Source: Rotaria socialis (taxonomy: Eukaryota; Rotifera; Eurotatoria; Philodinida; Philodinidae). Taken from it: a stretch of 64,000 nucleotides of DNA. Under the pieces are notes generated by a model. It did not search any database, was not told where the DNA came from, and worked only from the letters and a program-made list of their open reading frames with translations. The translations under genes and the position numbers were made by a program. The stretch's first letter is position 1, and each line of letters opens with the position of its first letter. Positions 1-13,700 of this stretch are shown piece by piece. The DNA lies in NCBI GenBank assembly GCA_905331475.1, contig CAJNYU010000613.1, forward strand, positions 70,277 to 134,276, written 5' to 3'.

Positions 1-299
1 CGCCGATTTTCATGCGGTTTTTATTACTTGGGAGCCTTATCTGCCCTCGTCCTTTATAATTTTTTTATCAAAACCAGAACTGCTGAAACTTATTCATTGT
101 AATGAAAAATATCGTGCCAAAAAACAACGTGTTAATTAACTGTAAATTGTATAATTTCTAAGTTATTTTCTATAAGTTAACTATATTTAGGTGTTTGTTT
201 TTTCTTTGTGTAATTAAAACATGTTTTATTTTGTGAAAATATATAAAGTTATTGATAATACATCTGAGAAAGAGGTTCTTTCCGTGACTAAAACTGATC

Positions 300-352
300 C
301 TTGAAAACCTTTCCGGATTCTTTCCGGATTTTGAAAACAAAATTCCGGATTT
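300..352. repeat. Short TTTCCGGATT-type motif cluster in the COMT intron
   Basis: The motif (T)TTCCGGATT occurs three times within about 50 bp, just beyond the COMT exon donor. It resembles the word-saturated islands seen elsewhere in the window but is too short to delimit as an element. Confidence 0.4.
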
Positions 353-393
353 TTGACTTTCACATCTGGCATCTCTGCATAAGATATATTTAC

Positions 394-586
394 CAAGTTC
401 AAGAATTGTGTTCGGACTTCTTGATCGAACTGCATCATCGAGTATCTTTCCCTTTTTGTCACCAATATTCATTAGCCATCTTTTGTTCCAAGCGAACTCA
501 TCGATTGTATTGATCACACTTTGAACGTTGCCAGGTTGACTCTTCTCGAGAACATATTTCAATAATGCTGAATGCTTTGAGCCCAT
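394..586 (-). CDS. COMT: Catechol O-methyltransferase, first coding exon (partial)
   Basis: COMT moves a methyl group from S-adenosylmethionine to a catechol hydroxyl in a Mg2+-dependent reaction. The exon encodes 64 complete residues read from an ATG at 586. The segments KSQPGNVQSVINTIDEF and NIGDKKGKILD, followed by TILELG, match the conserved N-terminal COMT block (PGN.QSV, NVGDKKG, LLELG), which begins the SAM-binding Rossmann fold. The frame breaks at LELG exactly where a GTAAAT donor sits (391-393), leaving phase 1. The continuation that should carry the Mg2+ and catechol residues is not visible in 1-390, so the remaining exons lie left of the window or are lost. I see no signal peptide or membrane anchor, so the soluble form is more likely. 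Family identity is clear; whether the gene is intact cannot be judged here. Confidence 0.8.
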
Positions 587-1322
587 ATTTCACTTTATAG
601 AAGTATTTTATATAATGCGAACTTCATCTTGTTTTCTTTATTTATATGCTATATCATCGTTTATATGCATTGTCATCAAGAATGACTAAGCAGAATATTT
701 GCTTCTTACGTTTTTCCGTTTCTGTCAAAACGAAAGGGTTTGAAATAGTTACCATTTCTTCTCGTTCTTCAATGCAGAAAAAAAGAATCCGACATTGACA
801 CAAGCAGAAGAACATATGGCTACACTACTATACTTGCTGGCTTCCAAAAAAATGCACTGTCATAAAAATATGAGCAAAACTTTCTTTAGATTTTTACTAA
901 AAAGTGCACATTCACAGATATTTCATTGTCTCATACGTACACGGTAAAAAGCTTATATTAATAGAAGTCTTTAGAAAATGTTCCGAATCTGAACTAGAAT
1001 GTTTATCTCAGTGAGAAATCGAGAGTATTGTTTTTTTGTTTATCTAAAAATACATAGAAATTACTGACCGTACACTTTGCTTTCGCCGGCAAAATGTATC
1101 GAAATGTACGAAAACCTAACTTTTCACATGAAAAAAAAGAATATAACGTTCATTTTTTTGTTTAATGAGTGCTCCATATTGATCATTCTTAAACAAATTC
1201 TACACAAATGTTCAGTTTCATTTCATTATTTGACAAGTGCAGAGAGCAATGAGAGAACACAAATAACTTTATATAACACTTTAAAAAGAATCAATATTTA
1301 CTGTTTGTCAAATAAAGGGGTG
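587..1322. other. Intergenic, no gene seen
   Basis: AT-rich sequence upstream of the COMT exon. It holds only short chance reading frames, including one of 86 codons at 1077-1337 with no recognisable protein character. I see no RNA gene or repeat. Confidence 0.6.
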
Positions 1323-2494
1323 TCAATTTACAGTTAATTTAATTTTAAATTGAATTCTATCAAGTTAAATTTAAGTTTATACTAAATTTTTGTACTGAGA
1401 AATCATTTAAGTTTAAATTCTTTAAAATATAAATTTCTGAAAATTTTTTTCTCGATTTATTTAATCATTTTTTTAATTTAAATGTGGCACTCCTAGTCAA
1501 ATACAATACCATCAACTCAAAATAGCCAGTTTTCTTTATTTTCATCTACATCAGCAGTATTTTCAGTTGAAACGCGTGTTAATGATGGAGATGAAACCGA
1601 AAATAATAATTCAAGTTCACTAACAGACATAGATGAATTACACGTATTAATCATATTAACTTCACCAGTAATAGATGAACCACATATTTTTATTAACAAC
1701 ATCAATTTCACTAGCAAAATCTTCTACTTGAACTTGTGGTGATGATGATGTGGATGAGCCTAAAATGGAGATAATAATTCATTTTCACAAGCAACTATAA
1801 AGCTAATGAAACCTCACGCTTACGTCAAATTTCATCTATTTTCAGCTGACTATTATTCATAAATTACAGATCTAATCTAAATCAAAATTAGTAAATATCT
1901 CGGTATCATCAATTTACAGTTAATTTAATTTTAAATTGAATTCTATCAAGTTAAATTTAAGTTTATACTAAATTTTTGTACTGAGAAATCATTTAAGTTT
2001 AAATTCTTTAAAATATAAATTTCTGAAAATTTTTTTCTCGATTTATTTAATCATTTTTTTAATTTAAATGTGGCACTCCTAGTCAAATACAATACCATCA
2101 ACTCAAAATAGCCAGTTTTCTTTATTTTCATCTACATCAGCAGTATTTTCAGTTGAAACGCGTGTTAATGATGGAGATGAAACCGAAAATAATAATTCAA
2201 GTTCACTAACAGACATAGATGAATTACACGTATTAATCATATTAACTTCACCAGTAATAGATGAACCACATATTTTTATTAACAACATCAATTTCACTAG
2301 CAAAATCTTCTACTTGAACTTGTGGTGATGATGATGTGGATGAGCCTAAAATGGAGATAATAATTCATTTTCACAAGCAACTATAAAGCTAATGAAACCT
2401 CACGCTTACGTCAAATTTCATCTATTTTCAGCTGACTATTATTCATAAATTACAGATCTAATCTAAATCAAAATTAGTAAATATCTCGGTATCA
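1323..2494. repeat. Exact 586-bp tandem duplication
   Basis: Copy 1 is 1323-1908 and copy 2 is 1909-2494; I find no difference between them by eye. Both copies begin TCAATTTACAGT and end CGGTATCA. Each contains the same 66-codon minus-strand frame (1717-1517 and 2303-2103), rich in Ser, Thr and acidic residues. It looks like the end of a decayed coding exon, because a second open stretch upstream (SSTSSSPQVQVEDFASEID) lies in another frame. Perfect identity means a very recent duplication or an assembly artefact. Confidence 0.9.
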
Positions 2495-4794
2495 GTATTA
2501 ATATATTTAAAAACAATTTAAATTGAACTGGAACTATATAGAACTAGACTTACTCTTTCCTTTGTGTATGTGTATCTATATATATCTATATCTAAAGGTA
2601 AATGTAAAAATAAATATAAAGACAATTATAGGAAACTGAATTCAGCAAACCATAGAATTGAACGTTAAAGGTTACTCTATCATAATTTATACATAATCTT
2701 AATTTAATACTATGCATAGGCATAACTTTCAAGATTAAGATTCAAAAATCAAAATGTACACTTTTTTACCAAAGTGTACAGCCGAGTGTACATCAAGAGT
2801 AGCAGATGTTCTGTTCATTTTGCTTCTCCTGTGTACACTTGCTATTGAAAACACTGGTGTTTGGTGTGGGTATTGATTTCATGATTAGGAAGATGCACCC
2901 AAACTACATATTTCAGTGACCGATGAAAAATGATATCATACTATTTTCAGCATTAATGTGAGTTTTTCCGAACAAAAAGTTTTGGTTTCCCATTTCTTAT
3001 TGAACTTTCAAGAATGCCCTTGGTAATTTTTATTAAGGTTATTCAAGTATATAGTGTATACAGATTCGAGTTCATAAGAAACGTAAAGGAACGTATTCTT
3101 GCCAATTCGGGGAGAATAACATACATACGTGAGAACTATGCTAAGTATTATCAAAATGTACCTTGATGTATATAGTTTGGGGTATGTCTAAATATTATCA
3201 TATCACTTTTTAGTCATAAAGTGCTGGAGTAGAAAGAGAAAAAATATAAAGTGACAAATTGTTATACTAATATAAACAAACACATTCACGAAGAAAAATT
3301 TAGGCACAGTTGGGTTATAAACTTAATGATGAGTACGATGAGTCTGATAATAAAACATATTTTTTCATGTTTTTCCTTTTCTTCCTCAACCAATAGGTTT
3401 AGCAACAAGGTCACTAAGATACATTTACCTATCAGTTAAGGATATTTTCTTTGAGTACAATAAATGTGTTAGTTTTTCAATTTGTTTACTGTTACGTGCT
3501 GCTGCATGTGTTGCAACACGCATTTGTTAAGCAATAATTATCTGAAGAATTTTAACTCATAACACATTATAGTCAAATTTCCTATTAGAAAATTTATCTA
3601 ATTATGCATTTAAGATGTTATACATGTATATTACACTAGTTAATTCATAGTTATTTTATATAAAATAGCCTAATAAAATATTAAACTATGAATAAAACTT
3701 ATGATTATGACATAGATGAATGAAATATATGCATGCATTTTATACCAATCTTTCTAATCAGTATCAGAGTTAAATTCTAATTGGCAAAGTTTCGATGGAC
3801 TTTCGTCATTGGGGAAGGGTGCTATTATCGGAACGATTATAAACTTTGCTGAAAAATATATTATATCGGAGAATAAATAATTTCTAATGTTTCGAATAAC
3901 AGAATCGATTATTATTCACTTATTTATTAAACACAATTAGTTAGAAAAAAGCTGAAAATGTCTTCTTTTTATTTGCAGATTTATCGTTTGCTTTGTAATT
4001 CATTTTTCTTACGCTGAATTGCACGATTTCCTGTTACTAGCGTCTATTAGAGTGGAATGAGCAATATTTTGAGTAGATCTAGGTAAATATTATCTGAAAT
4101 GCTTTCTGATTATCATAGTTAATGCATCAAAACGAAACTTGCAGATCTTGTAAAATGTTGTGTGTATATTATTCTATTGAGATGAATATCTTCGTCAATA
4201 ATCATAGAAAACTAATTCCAAATTCATAAAAAAAGGAAGAAGTACATAATTTTTTATTTCTTTTTTATTATAAAGTATTGTCTTATAACCGAAAAAACAA
4301 ATCCTTGAATAGATAGTTATGTAATTTAGTTAAAAATCGGCATATGGACATCAAGGACCAATTGAAATATTGCATTGGACGTTTGCTATCAGCCAAGAGT
4401 ATCTTTTCTCTTGTATATCGTTACACATTACTGTTGTTAATATTAATAAATATTTTCATGCTTATTTATGTATTTACTTGTGAATATTTTTATGAGCAGA
4501 TGTCCGCGTGCAACTGTCCTGTAAACAACTGACCTAAATCCAAAAAATCGATCTATTTCAAAACGAAAAAAAACTCTGCTGGATAACTGTCTGTTTGAAC
4601 GGCATGTGGATATATTTTTTGGGAGACATGTATCGAATCAAACTGGAAATACTGTATTATATTTCGCTTAAATTTTTAGACCAATACATTTAAAAAAAGA
4701 GAACTAAGGAAAAATCAAGCATGAATAACAAATGCTTCTAGATTAAAATAGTCTGATACGACAAGTTTTTGTTTCGTTAGTACCGTTATCATGA
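2495..4794. other. Intergenic, no gene supported
   Basis: About 2.3 kb of AT-rich DNA between the tandem duplication and the 3' end of the TRPA gene. Two 62-codon frames on the plus strand (3251-3439 and 4344-4532) have no recognisable domain. The second includes a hydrophobic stretch, but nothing else supports expression. Confidence 0.55.
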
Positions 4795-7700
4795 TTAATC
4801 GGCGAACAAACTATCCGCGTCACCCTCGTCTTTTGCATCTTTTGCGTCTGTTAATTTTTTTTTACGCTTGACGCTATCTTGTATTTGTTCGTTGAAAAAA
4901 TGTTTACTAATATACCCCCAGCCTTTACCAATGTAACCCATGGGGCCCATATTTTCATCGTTTTGTAAAATGGTATATGGATGAGGAAGAAACCATGAGA
5001 TTCCATTTTTACAACACCCACAAGAAAAAAAGGCATTGATGAAAAGATGAAATTGAATTCTCATTATTTCATAATCTGAAAGTAGATTGTATAGTAATAG
5101 TGTGCGTGATGATGTTCCTTGTGTCTTCAAAGAAGGAATTTCACCAACCGCCAGACCTATTTTCAAAACAAACAGTATTTGATTTTTTTTTGAAATTATT
5201 GCATAATTGATAAAGACAAATGCTATGTTATGACGCTCTCGTCAAATAATATAAACGAAAACATGAAATCCTACTAAGTGTATTATTTACATGAACTCTA
5301 GGAACTTTATGAAAGACTAAAGAGTTTGTTTTTCACATTGGTATGAAACATTCTTGACATCGAGTTCTATTAAATTATCTTACCGATTAGCAAGTTGATA
5401 ACAAATATAGAGAATACGATCGCTGTCAGCATGAATATGACGTATACTAATTTATAATATCCAACACCACCTTGGTCTGGGCTGTATAAACGGCTTTCGT
5501 ATCCCAAATCGAAGAGCATCAAACTAGTGCGTAATATGGCTTCAATGGGTGTTCCATAAACAGTTTGATTTTGTAATAACATCCAATATGTGAAACCAAA
5601 ACCACAAATGATGATAATCAATATGGGAAGGAAACGAAGAAATTTAATTGTAATTACTTGAAACATGATTATATAAATCCCCAAACCCAATACCGGAGCT
5701 GTTCGAATGTAGACGAGTAAATTTATATAAGTAATAAGAGTACCCATTGCACCTAGCTGATATTGAACTGGACACCGAAAAAGAATATCTTTTTGCCAAG
5801 GATACCAATCGAGAACATAAACATAGGTAAGAATAAGCCCCAATATCTCAACATAAGAAGAACCAGTACGGAATACTTTTGGAAATAATGCTGCAATAAC
5901 GATAACATTTTTCACAATAAAAGATGCCATGACTATATATAGTGCTATACTGATTCTTTTATAATCATCCGTTTTAAACGCTTCATCTGTTCGATTGAAA
6001 TTATTCAAAAAGAATTTACTCACATTTTCACATGTAGCTAAATCAATTGTCAAATTCATATTAGCTCGATCGTAGAAATATTGTGGATGTTTTCCCTTCA
6101 GTATTAATGCAGTCAATAATCCTAGATAAGTCATATAGATAAAAAAAGAAAGAAAGAATAATTTGCCACCGAACGATCGAAGTTTTTCTCTACGCAAAAA
6201 AATATTATACGGATGTTGAGTTAGAGAATAAGACTTTGTCTGTAGGCTTGTAATAAACAAAGGATGATTGCGAACAAGCGTATAAGCATCAGTGGTGTAT
6301 AGGTTTTTTACATTTGAGCGCAGCGTGCCGCGTCCACAACATGATTCACGATTCTCTACTTGGCAACAACACCAGCAACCAAAAATGGCTCCAACACCAC
6401 GTTTTATACAAAGCATTTCACATGTGTTTGATTCTTCTAATTTACCACCTAAGTGAAATAAGATCTCTTGAAAATATCTGTCGAAGTAAAGTAACTAGAT
6501 TGCATTTATTTTCTACACAACACTAGTTACAGACTTCGCATTAGAAAGTTTTTCAGAAGTGGCTATTTCGTGAGAAGATGTTTAGTTAGTAACATACACT
6601 GTAATTTTTTTCGAAATTCTAGAAAAGCCAAAATGACGTTGAATATTTTCAAGCTATTTTCAAACTTTTATGATTTCTTAGCTGATTTTCTAGTTTTTAT
6701 GAAATGCTTGATTTTCGTGAAAATATAAATTCAAATTTATTCTACAGTAAAAAGCCTTAGATTGAAAATCAGTAGTGATTTTCAAGAACAACAAAAATCC
6801 AGCCTGAATTCGTATAGACTTTTCTAGAATTTGATCCAACTTTCTCTATAATGTATTTTCTACTTTACAGTGTAAACAAATTTAATTAGATCATGATAAT
6901 CGAAAAATGAAGAAAGCATGCAGTTAAGATGATGCAGTCCGAAATCGTTTCCAAAGTCTGCAGTTTATAAAAGTAGTCATTTTAACCAATAGAATGAAAT
7001 AGCTCAGTCAGTGACGCACTGTTATTTTTCGAAAGCCATACGGATTCGAAGATGAATTTCTATTATTTAGAAAATCAAGCATTTTCTAAAAGTTTGACAT
7101 TCACCGACTGAATTTAAGAAGTTTAAAAATGCTTCAGCTTATTTCAAGTCGAGTTTTTACAAGATAGAAATTTAAAAAACAATTAAAGCGTGTTAGAACT
7201 TATTTGAATCCCGAGTTCTAGTCGGGCTCTTAGGATTTTGAAATAACTCTAGATTTCCTACAAAGTTAGCTTCGTATTTGTGGCTGATCATATTTGATTC
7301 TTTGTTCCCTCGAGTGTCAGATTCATTGAAAAAAAACTGAAATACGAGGCTTGTAAACAGCAAACTTGAATGCTTCAAATATTTAGAAATTACAAATTTA
7401 TACATAAATAAGTACTATATTGCTCTAGTCAAGAATGATTATAGCTAAACAATTCAATAAAACCTGTATTTCTGGCGCTGTCTACAGTCTAAGGATGAGG
7501 TATTTATTTGTAATTGATTCTCGATGATACACATGCGACAGAACCAAGATAATGACCAAGGGGAAACGGCGAACTTGAAGTCTAAAAGTCCGTCGTTTCC
7601 CCTTGATAATGGTATTAAAAAGAAAGTAGCCGAAAAACCTCTGTGTTACGTATGATGCAAATTGTCTTTCAGATTCTATTGTTCTCTTAAAAGATTTTCT

Positions 7701-10700
7701 CATTTTCAATGAGAAACTTCATTTTAATTTCAAGAGAAAATTTATCATGGGATTGTGATATATAATACTCACCCTTAGTGTACCAATCACGAACTTCGTA
7801 CATATCATCATAAAATTCGTAGTTATAGCTGGTTATGTGCACTTTTTGCCCTGGCCCACCAATAGTATTAGTAAATTTATTTTCAATGGCCCAAACAGCC
7901 ACATCAGGCATATATCGAATTAGTTTTCGCATGGGCGTATCAAAAGCTTCAGTTTTATCGATAGGTTGAGCATTTCGCATCATATCTCGCCATGAACTCT
8001 GATTCAGAAGATTTTTCACAAGCTCTTCATGCTGTTCCATAATAGCAATATCCAAACAATTGTAAGATCGAGCATCTCTCATTGTGGTAGATGCGTGCTC
8101 GTCTAGAAGAAACTTAACTATTTCACTATGTCCATTCTCACAAGCTACATGTAAAGGTGTACGCCGACGATCACTAAGCGTATCGACTTCCATGTGCATT
8201 TTCTCAATCAGATGCTTGACGATCTCCGTGTGGCCTTGCAAATTAAAATAAAAATAAATGTGGAAACTTCGGATTTCATCCGAGCGTTATGTGTACTGCA
8301 AAAAAGTGCATGGGACATGTGAGTCATCCTAGAATGTCTGAACACCAAAATTATCATGAGAAACTAGGCAATTTGGTTTCTAGATTCAGTTTTTGTGCAT
8401 TTTGAGACCTTTTTCAGTCAATGTTTCGTTAGAAAGCTACGATTTAGTTCAAAACCAATATCAAATTCGGAATCAGCGTTAAAAACTGAGTCGATTCATA
8501 TATGTTGTGGATAATTCTGAGAAATTTTATTTTTTGAAAAATCCCTGTACTCCCCCTCAGGGATGGTCTGATCAAAAATGACAAGTTTTTCGATAACTCA
8601 GCCATTTCTTGACGGATCCTTCTCATCTTCGAACTCGACCTAGATATTGATAAGACAATTCTGTGCACAAAATTTCAGCTCAATAGAATGTAATTGTGAA
8701 GAGTTATCGAATAAACGGACGGACGGCCGGCCGGCCGGACACACTGACCGATTCTATAGTGTACTCTTTTTTTTTTGAGTACACAAATAGATGGTGTTCG
8801 AATATTACCCATTTTTATCTCGTTCTAATAATATATCTGATTCTCAGTTGGGATAGGTAAATGAAGCCAAAAATTTAAATTTTGTTTTCATTAGTCGAAA
8901 AAAGTGAACTCTTACTTACCCTTAGCGGCAGCCCAATGCAGACAAGTAAATCCTTTTGAATCTTGGTTTAACAATTCCGGTGGTATATTTTTTGAATTCG
9001 ATACTTGTTGCGTGTTCGGAGACGGCGGAAAGATGTATTTCAACAATTCTGTATGCCCATCTTTGCATATCTCATGAAACACCGTTCGATTAGTTAGAAA
9101 AACAGAATTTTCACCTGGCTGCATTGAATTCTCTTGCATATGAAGCCATAATTTCTTGAAGACATTTTCATTTTTAGTACGGGTTGCCACAAGTAAGGGT
9201 GTGTTATTTTCGACATCAATCCTATATAATAAATCGATTTTGTCTGGATTTCCCAATCTATCCCAGATAGTATTAAATAATTTGACTGAAACACATAGTT
9301 TAGCACAGATATGCAGAATATTTTCACCGTCGTTGTTTTCAGCTAGTAAATTGATATTGGGACTCTCTAGCTAGAATGAAAGAAATGTTGATTGAAAGCT
9401 GTTCATGAACATCATACTCAGTATAAAGTTTAACTCGATTAACATCGAGAAAAACTGCTATTTCATCATTGTATAGAGGAAAACCTGGACCATTTGATTA
9501 TCAGTATTTTAGATGTTTGGTATTCAATTATCATAGCAAACATTCATATTCAACATGTAATTACAACTCTCTCTCACACAAGTTTTATTGTTAATGAATG
9601 ACTTTAAGGAAGAAAAGAGTTCGAAATGAATACTTGCTTTGATCAACCAATCCAAACATTTTTGTGCTTTATAAAATACTGCAGTAAGCAACGGAGTGTA
9701 CCCAGCGAAGTCAGGTTGACCAATGTATTTTGACAAATTTTTAATTCCTATACCATTGGTAGATACGTTCTAAAACAGATAATAGATTCAGAATCATAAA
9801 ATGGTCTTTAATCGAAATATTCAAAAAAGAAGTAATTATAAGTACATTCCATGAGAAATAGAGATTTTTGCTGAATAACAACTGCAGTGTGAAAGCTTTA
9901 ATTAAACTGAAATCAGCAGCGTCAGACAACTTGTATTATTTTATATTAAAATAGTATACACTGAAGGCGAAAGTTTGATAAGTATTCGATGGTGGCTGAG
10001 CTTGTTTATGGATCAATGATACATGCAAATTTCTTGACCGCCTCCCTCCTTCAGTGCGACATTTCTCACGTGATAGATACGAGAAAACCTATAATTCTTT
10101 TTTGAAAACCAATTAAAGCTTAAGTCTATTGATGTCGCTGAATCGCACTTTTTAATAAAAATTCATTTGAGATGTAAGTAACAAAATAAGATGATTACTG
10201 GTTGTATTCACGCTAAAAAGCGTTTCCGCGCTGTGTGAGAAAAATAACGAGCGACTGACAATCATTCGATACTTTAATCATTTTAAATTTGCATCTTGAT
10301 TCTTTCCATCAAGCGATGCACATCTAGACATGCATTCAACTATATTTTGAAACTGTTGTTTTCAAATAGTAACATCAATTAAATTATTATGAGAAAATTT
10401 ACAGATAACAACATAGGAAATGTTTTGGATAATCTTTAGAAGTATTTATTCAATGAGTATCCTAAAAGAAGACGTTACTGTTTTCTCTTTCATCTCAAAT
10501 AAATCATTTTGAATGCAAGTTGACAGTGATTCATAATTATTATTTCTTTGAATATTGAGATATTAATTTGAGATCGATCAGACAGAAGTAGACTTTCACT
10601 CTGTTACCCCATTGACATCATCTATCCCAAATGCAATGCACTATGATATTTGTATACTCGCATTATTGGTGTATATCGAAAGTTAAAAATCATTTTTATC

Positions 10701-13700
10701 TAACTCGATAGTGATACTTTTTGCGCTCATTTCTAGCCGAAATACAAATATTTGAATAATGAAACGCATCGATCGATGGCAAGGGTTTTAAATGATTGCA
10801 TAACTAAAATATTTTCCGTGTCCGCGCACCAATCACAGATCATAGTAAATTGATTAGTAAAATTATCTAATTATCTATATTTAATTAAAAACAAAAACAT
10901 AAATTTCTGATTCCACTAATTAAATAAAGAAATTTCATAAGAAAAAATACTTAATTGTCAATAATATTTTTAGCTGTTTTTGAAACAAAAGAATAGAAAG
11001 ATCGTTATCTTGCTTGATTTTATCGCTAGTTCTCTTATTATTTTCAAACAAATCTTTCCTATGTTCCATATTGAAACATAAAAACCTAGCACGATATTAG
11101 CACACATTTGATAATTTTTATAATCTTGAATCGTCTCCCTTCAGTCTTCAATAGTCAAAGAAGACATTGACTAAATAATGAGAACACCGAATTTTCATGA
11201 GCCGTAATGGTCTTATGGGTGACATAAATGTACATGTATTCTACATGGAGACTTACCTTGGAGTCTTCTAAGAAAAATTTGAGTAAATCCAGATTGTCAT
11301 GTTGACAGATAATTTGAAATACTGACGGCAGTACTTTTTCTTGATACTTTTCAAGTCTATCTTTAAACCAATTCAAGCATCCTATAAGGCTTACATTCTC
11401 TGGTGGTTCTTTTAAAACAACCATCCGTGCTACCATATCGAGAACAATAGGTAGTTGGTCATCCTCAACAGAACTGAGCATATTCACAAGCTCTTGGGTT
11501 ACTGCTGAATGGCAAAGAGCGAACGCAAGTGGTGGCCGTCGATCCACTGTGCACTGTTTCACTAGCTCGTGTTTCCCTTGACTAGATTTTTTTTCTTCAT
11601 CTAGAATGAATTTGACCAAATTTTCCAAATCTTCGGGAGCTTTTGGTGTACCACGAAATAATATAAAGTGTAAGACGTTTGCGCCCAGTTTTGTGCGTGC
11701 CTTCAAAAAGAAAAAATTGATTCAAACACTATAGAGACTCACTGCTTTTTCAAATCAATAAATTCCATCTTCAATTCCATCAGTTCGATGAGCAAAATGA
11801 CTTCACACACAACAAACTGAAAATGTTCTCAACTACATTCATGACGCATTACACCTATGGAAAGTTTTCCGGTGCTCTGTTGTTTCGAAAATTTCTGTTC
11901 AAGAATCTTTTTATCCCTTTTTTCAGCAAAAATTATACTCAGAAAGAGGTCTACTCAATGAGCCATTACTAATTAACAAATATTTGGCAGCAGTCTCAAA
12001 CAAACCATATATATCCGCAGAAATTCAATCCATTTTAACGCAACTAGTAAGACCCTGAAAAGATTTACATGCAAGGGAAATATGATTCCGAAATATTCCC
12101 ACATAGTTACCATCGATATGTGTGCACACCATCGTTTCATTTATTACACGAACAATGTTGTTTGCATACATGGGAAAGTTTTTTGACTTTAGTTTAATTA
12201 TGAGTCGACATAGAATGAATAATAGCAAGTACTGGGTAGAATGACATGAAAGTTTTATCCTTATTTAAAATTCAAATCAAGAGCTAATATTATTTGTGAA
12301 AATTTTTACAGTGAAGTAAAACTTTTTTCAAAATATTGATAAATTCGATATAATTCTATCAATTTTCTTTGTTAGAGTGAATTCAGAAGTCCAAATGATG
12401 TAAAAAGACATGATTTTTTAAAACAATAATCTAAGATAAAATCAATGAAAAATAAATAAAACATTTGGAAAAATGTCTTTCCGACTCTTAGTTTCAATTT
12501 ATTTTTTCATACTGCGACTCGCATTGAGTTTACATAAACTCAACTGAAATTCTGAACAGTAAGCTATTAATTAGATCAAAATCAATAAATAAACTTGGAT
12601 TTTTTGGATGTTGTTTTTCTAAGAAAAATTTTAGAAAATTCAAATCGTTTGATGATCTTTACATTAAAATCGATATCATTTGATCTAATCTAATTGGATT
12701 TTATTATTTTGAAATTGGAAGCTATTAGGATAGAATATGAAGTTTTTTTCAAGTAATTAAATCTTATTGTGTAAACGGGGAAACTAAAAAGTGACCAACA
12801 TCGTTCTTTCTCTCTCACATTACAAATACTAAGGATTTCATGAATAAAAATAATTATCAATCTCTCTATCGTTAAGAAACAAATCATAATGATACAAAAA
12901 TGTATTATACAAAAGGAAAACTAATGAAGACAAAGGAACTATCAAGTTTTTTCATGGTCAACGGAAAAAATTTGTTAAGAGATTTTATTTCTCCGATTTT
13001 TTCTGATATAAAGTATCATCTGAAAATCTCAAGTTTATATATCTTTCACTCTGATAGAACTAAACGCGTTGTTTGAAAAACTCACCACACGTTGCAAGCG
13101 CATTTACACTACTGTAGTATGAAATCGAATCGAATTACTTTTACCTTGATATCAGCTCCTCGAAATATCAATTCTTTTACATAGTTAAGTCGATTAAATT
13201 GTGCGGCTATGTGTAGAGGAGTACGACCCTGATAATCGTCGTCGTTGACATCTGCTCCAAGATTCAGCATTTTGTGAACTATTGGTGGAATGTTAGCATT
13301 TTTTACATATGATACAATATGATAAAACTCGTTTTCGCGTATATTTGATTGGAGACCATCATTTTGGTTCTAGAATACGGATAAAATGGCTTATCTCATA
13401 ATATTGCAAGAGAATACATCCTATTCCGCAATGTTGAACATTCCGGAACCAGTTCCGCTCATGGAACCAGTTCCAAATAATTCCGGAATTCCCGGAATCA
13501 CTTCGGACACAATTCCAGAATTCAGTGCAGACTCACAGACACCGACAACCACACCAACAACATGCAATTCCGGTACGGAATTCCGGGAATTAGGTCGAAC
13601 AGGAATTGAACGGAATTACACTGAATTCCTGGAATCGAGCGCACTTATTCCGGAATCGGATGAAGTAATTACGGAATCGACGGAACTGATTCCGTGGGCG

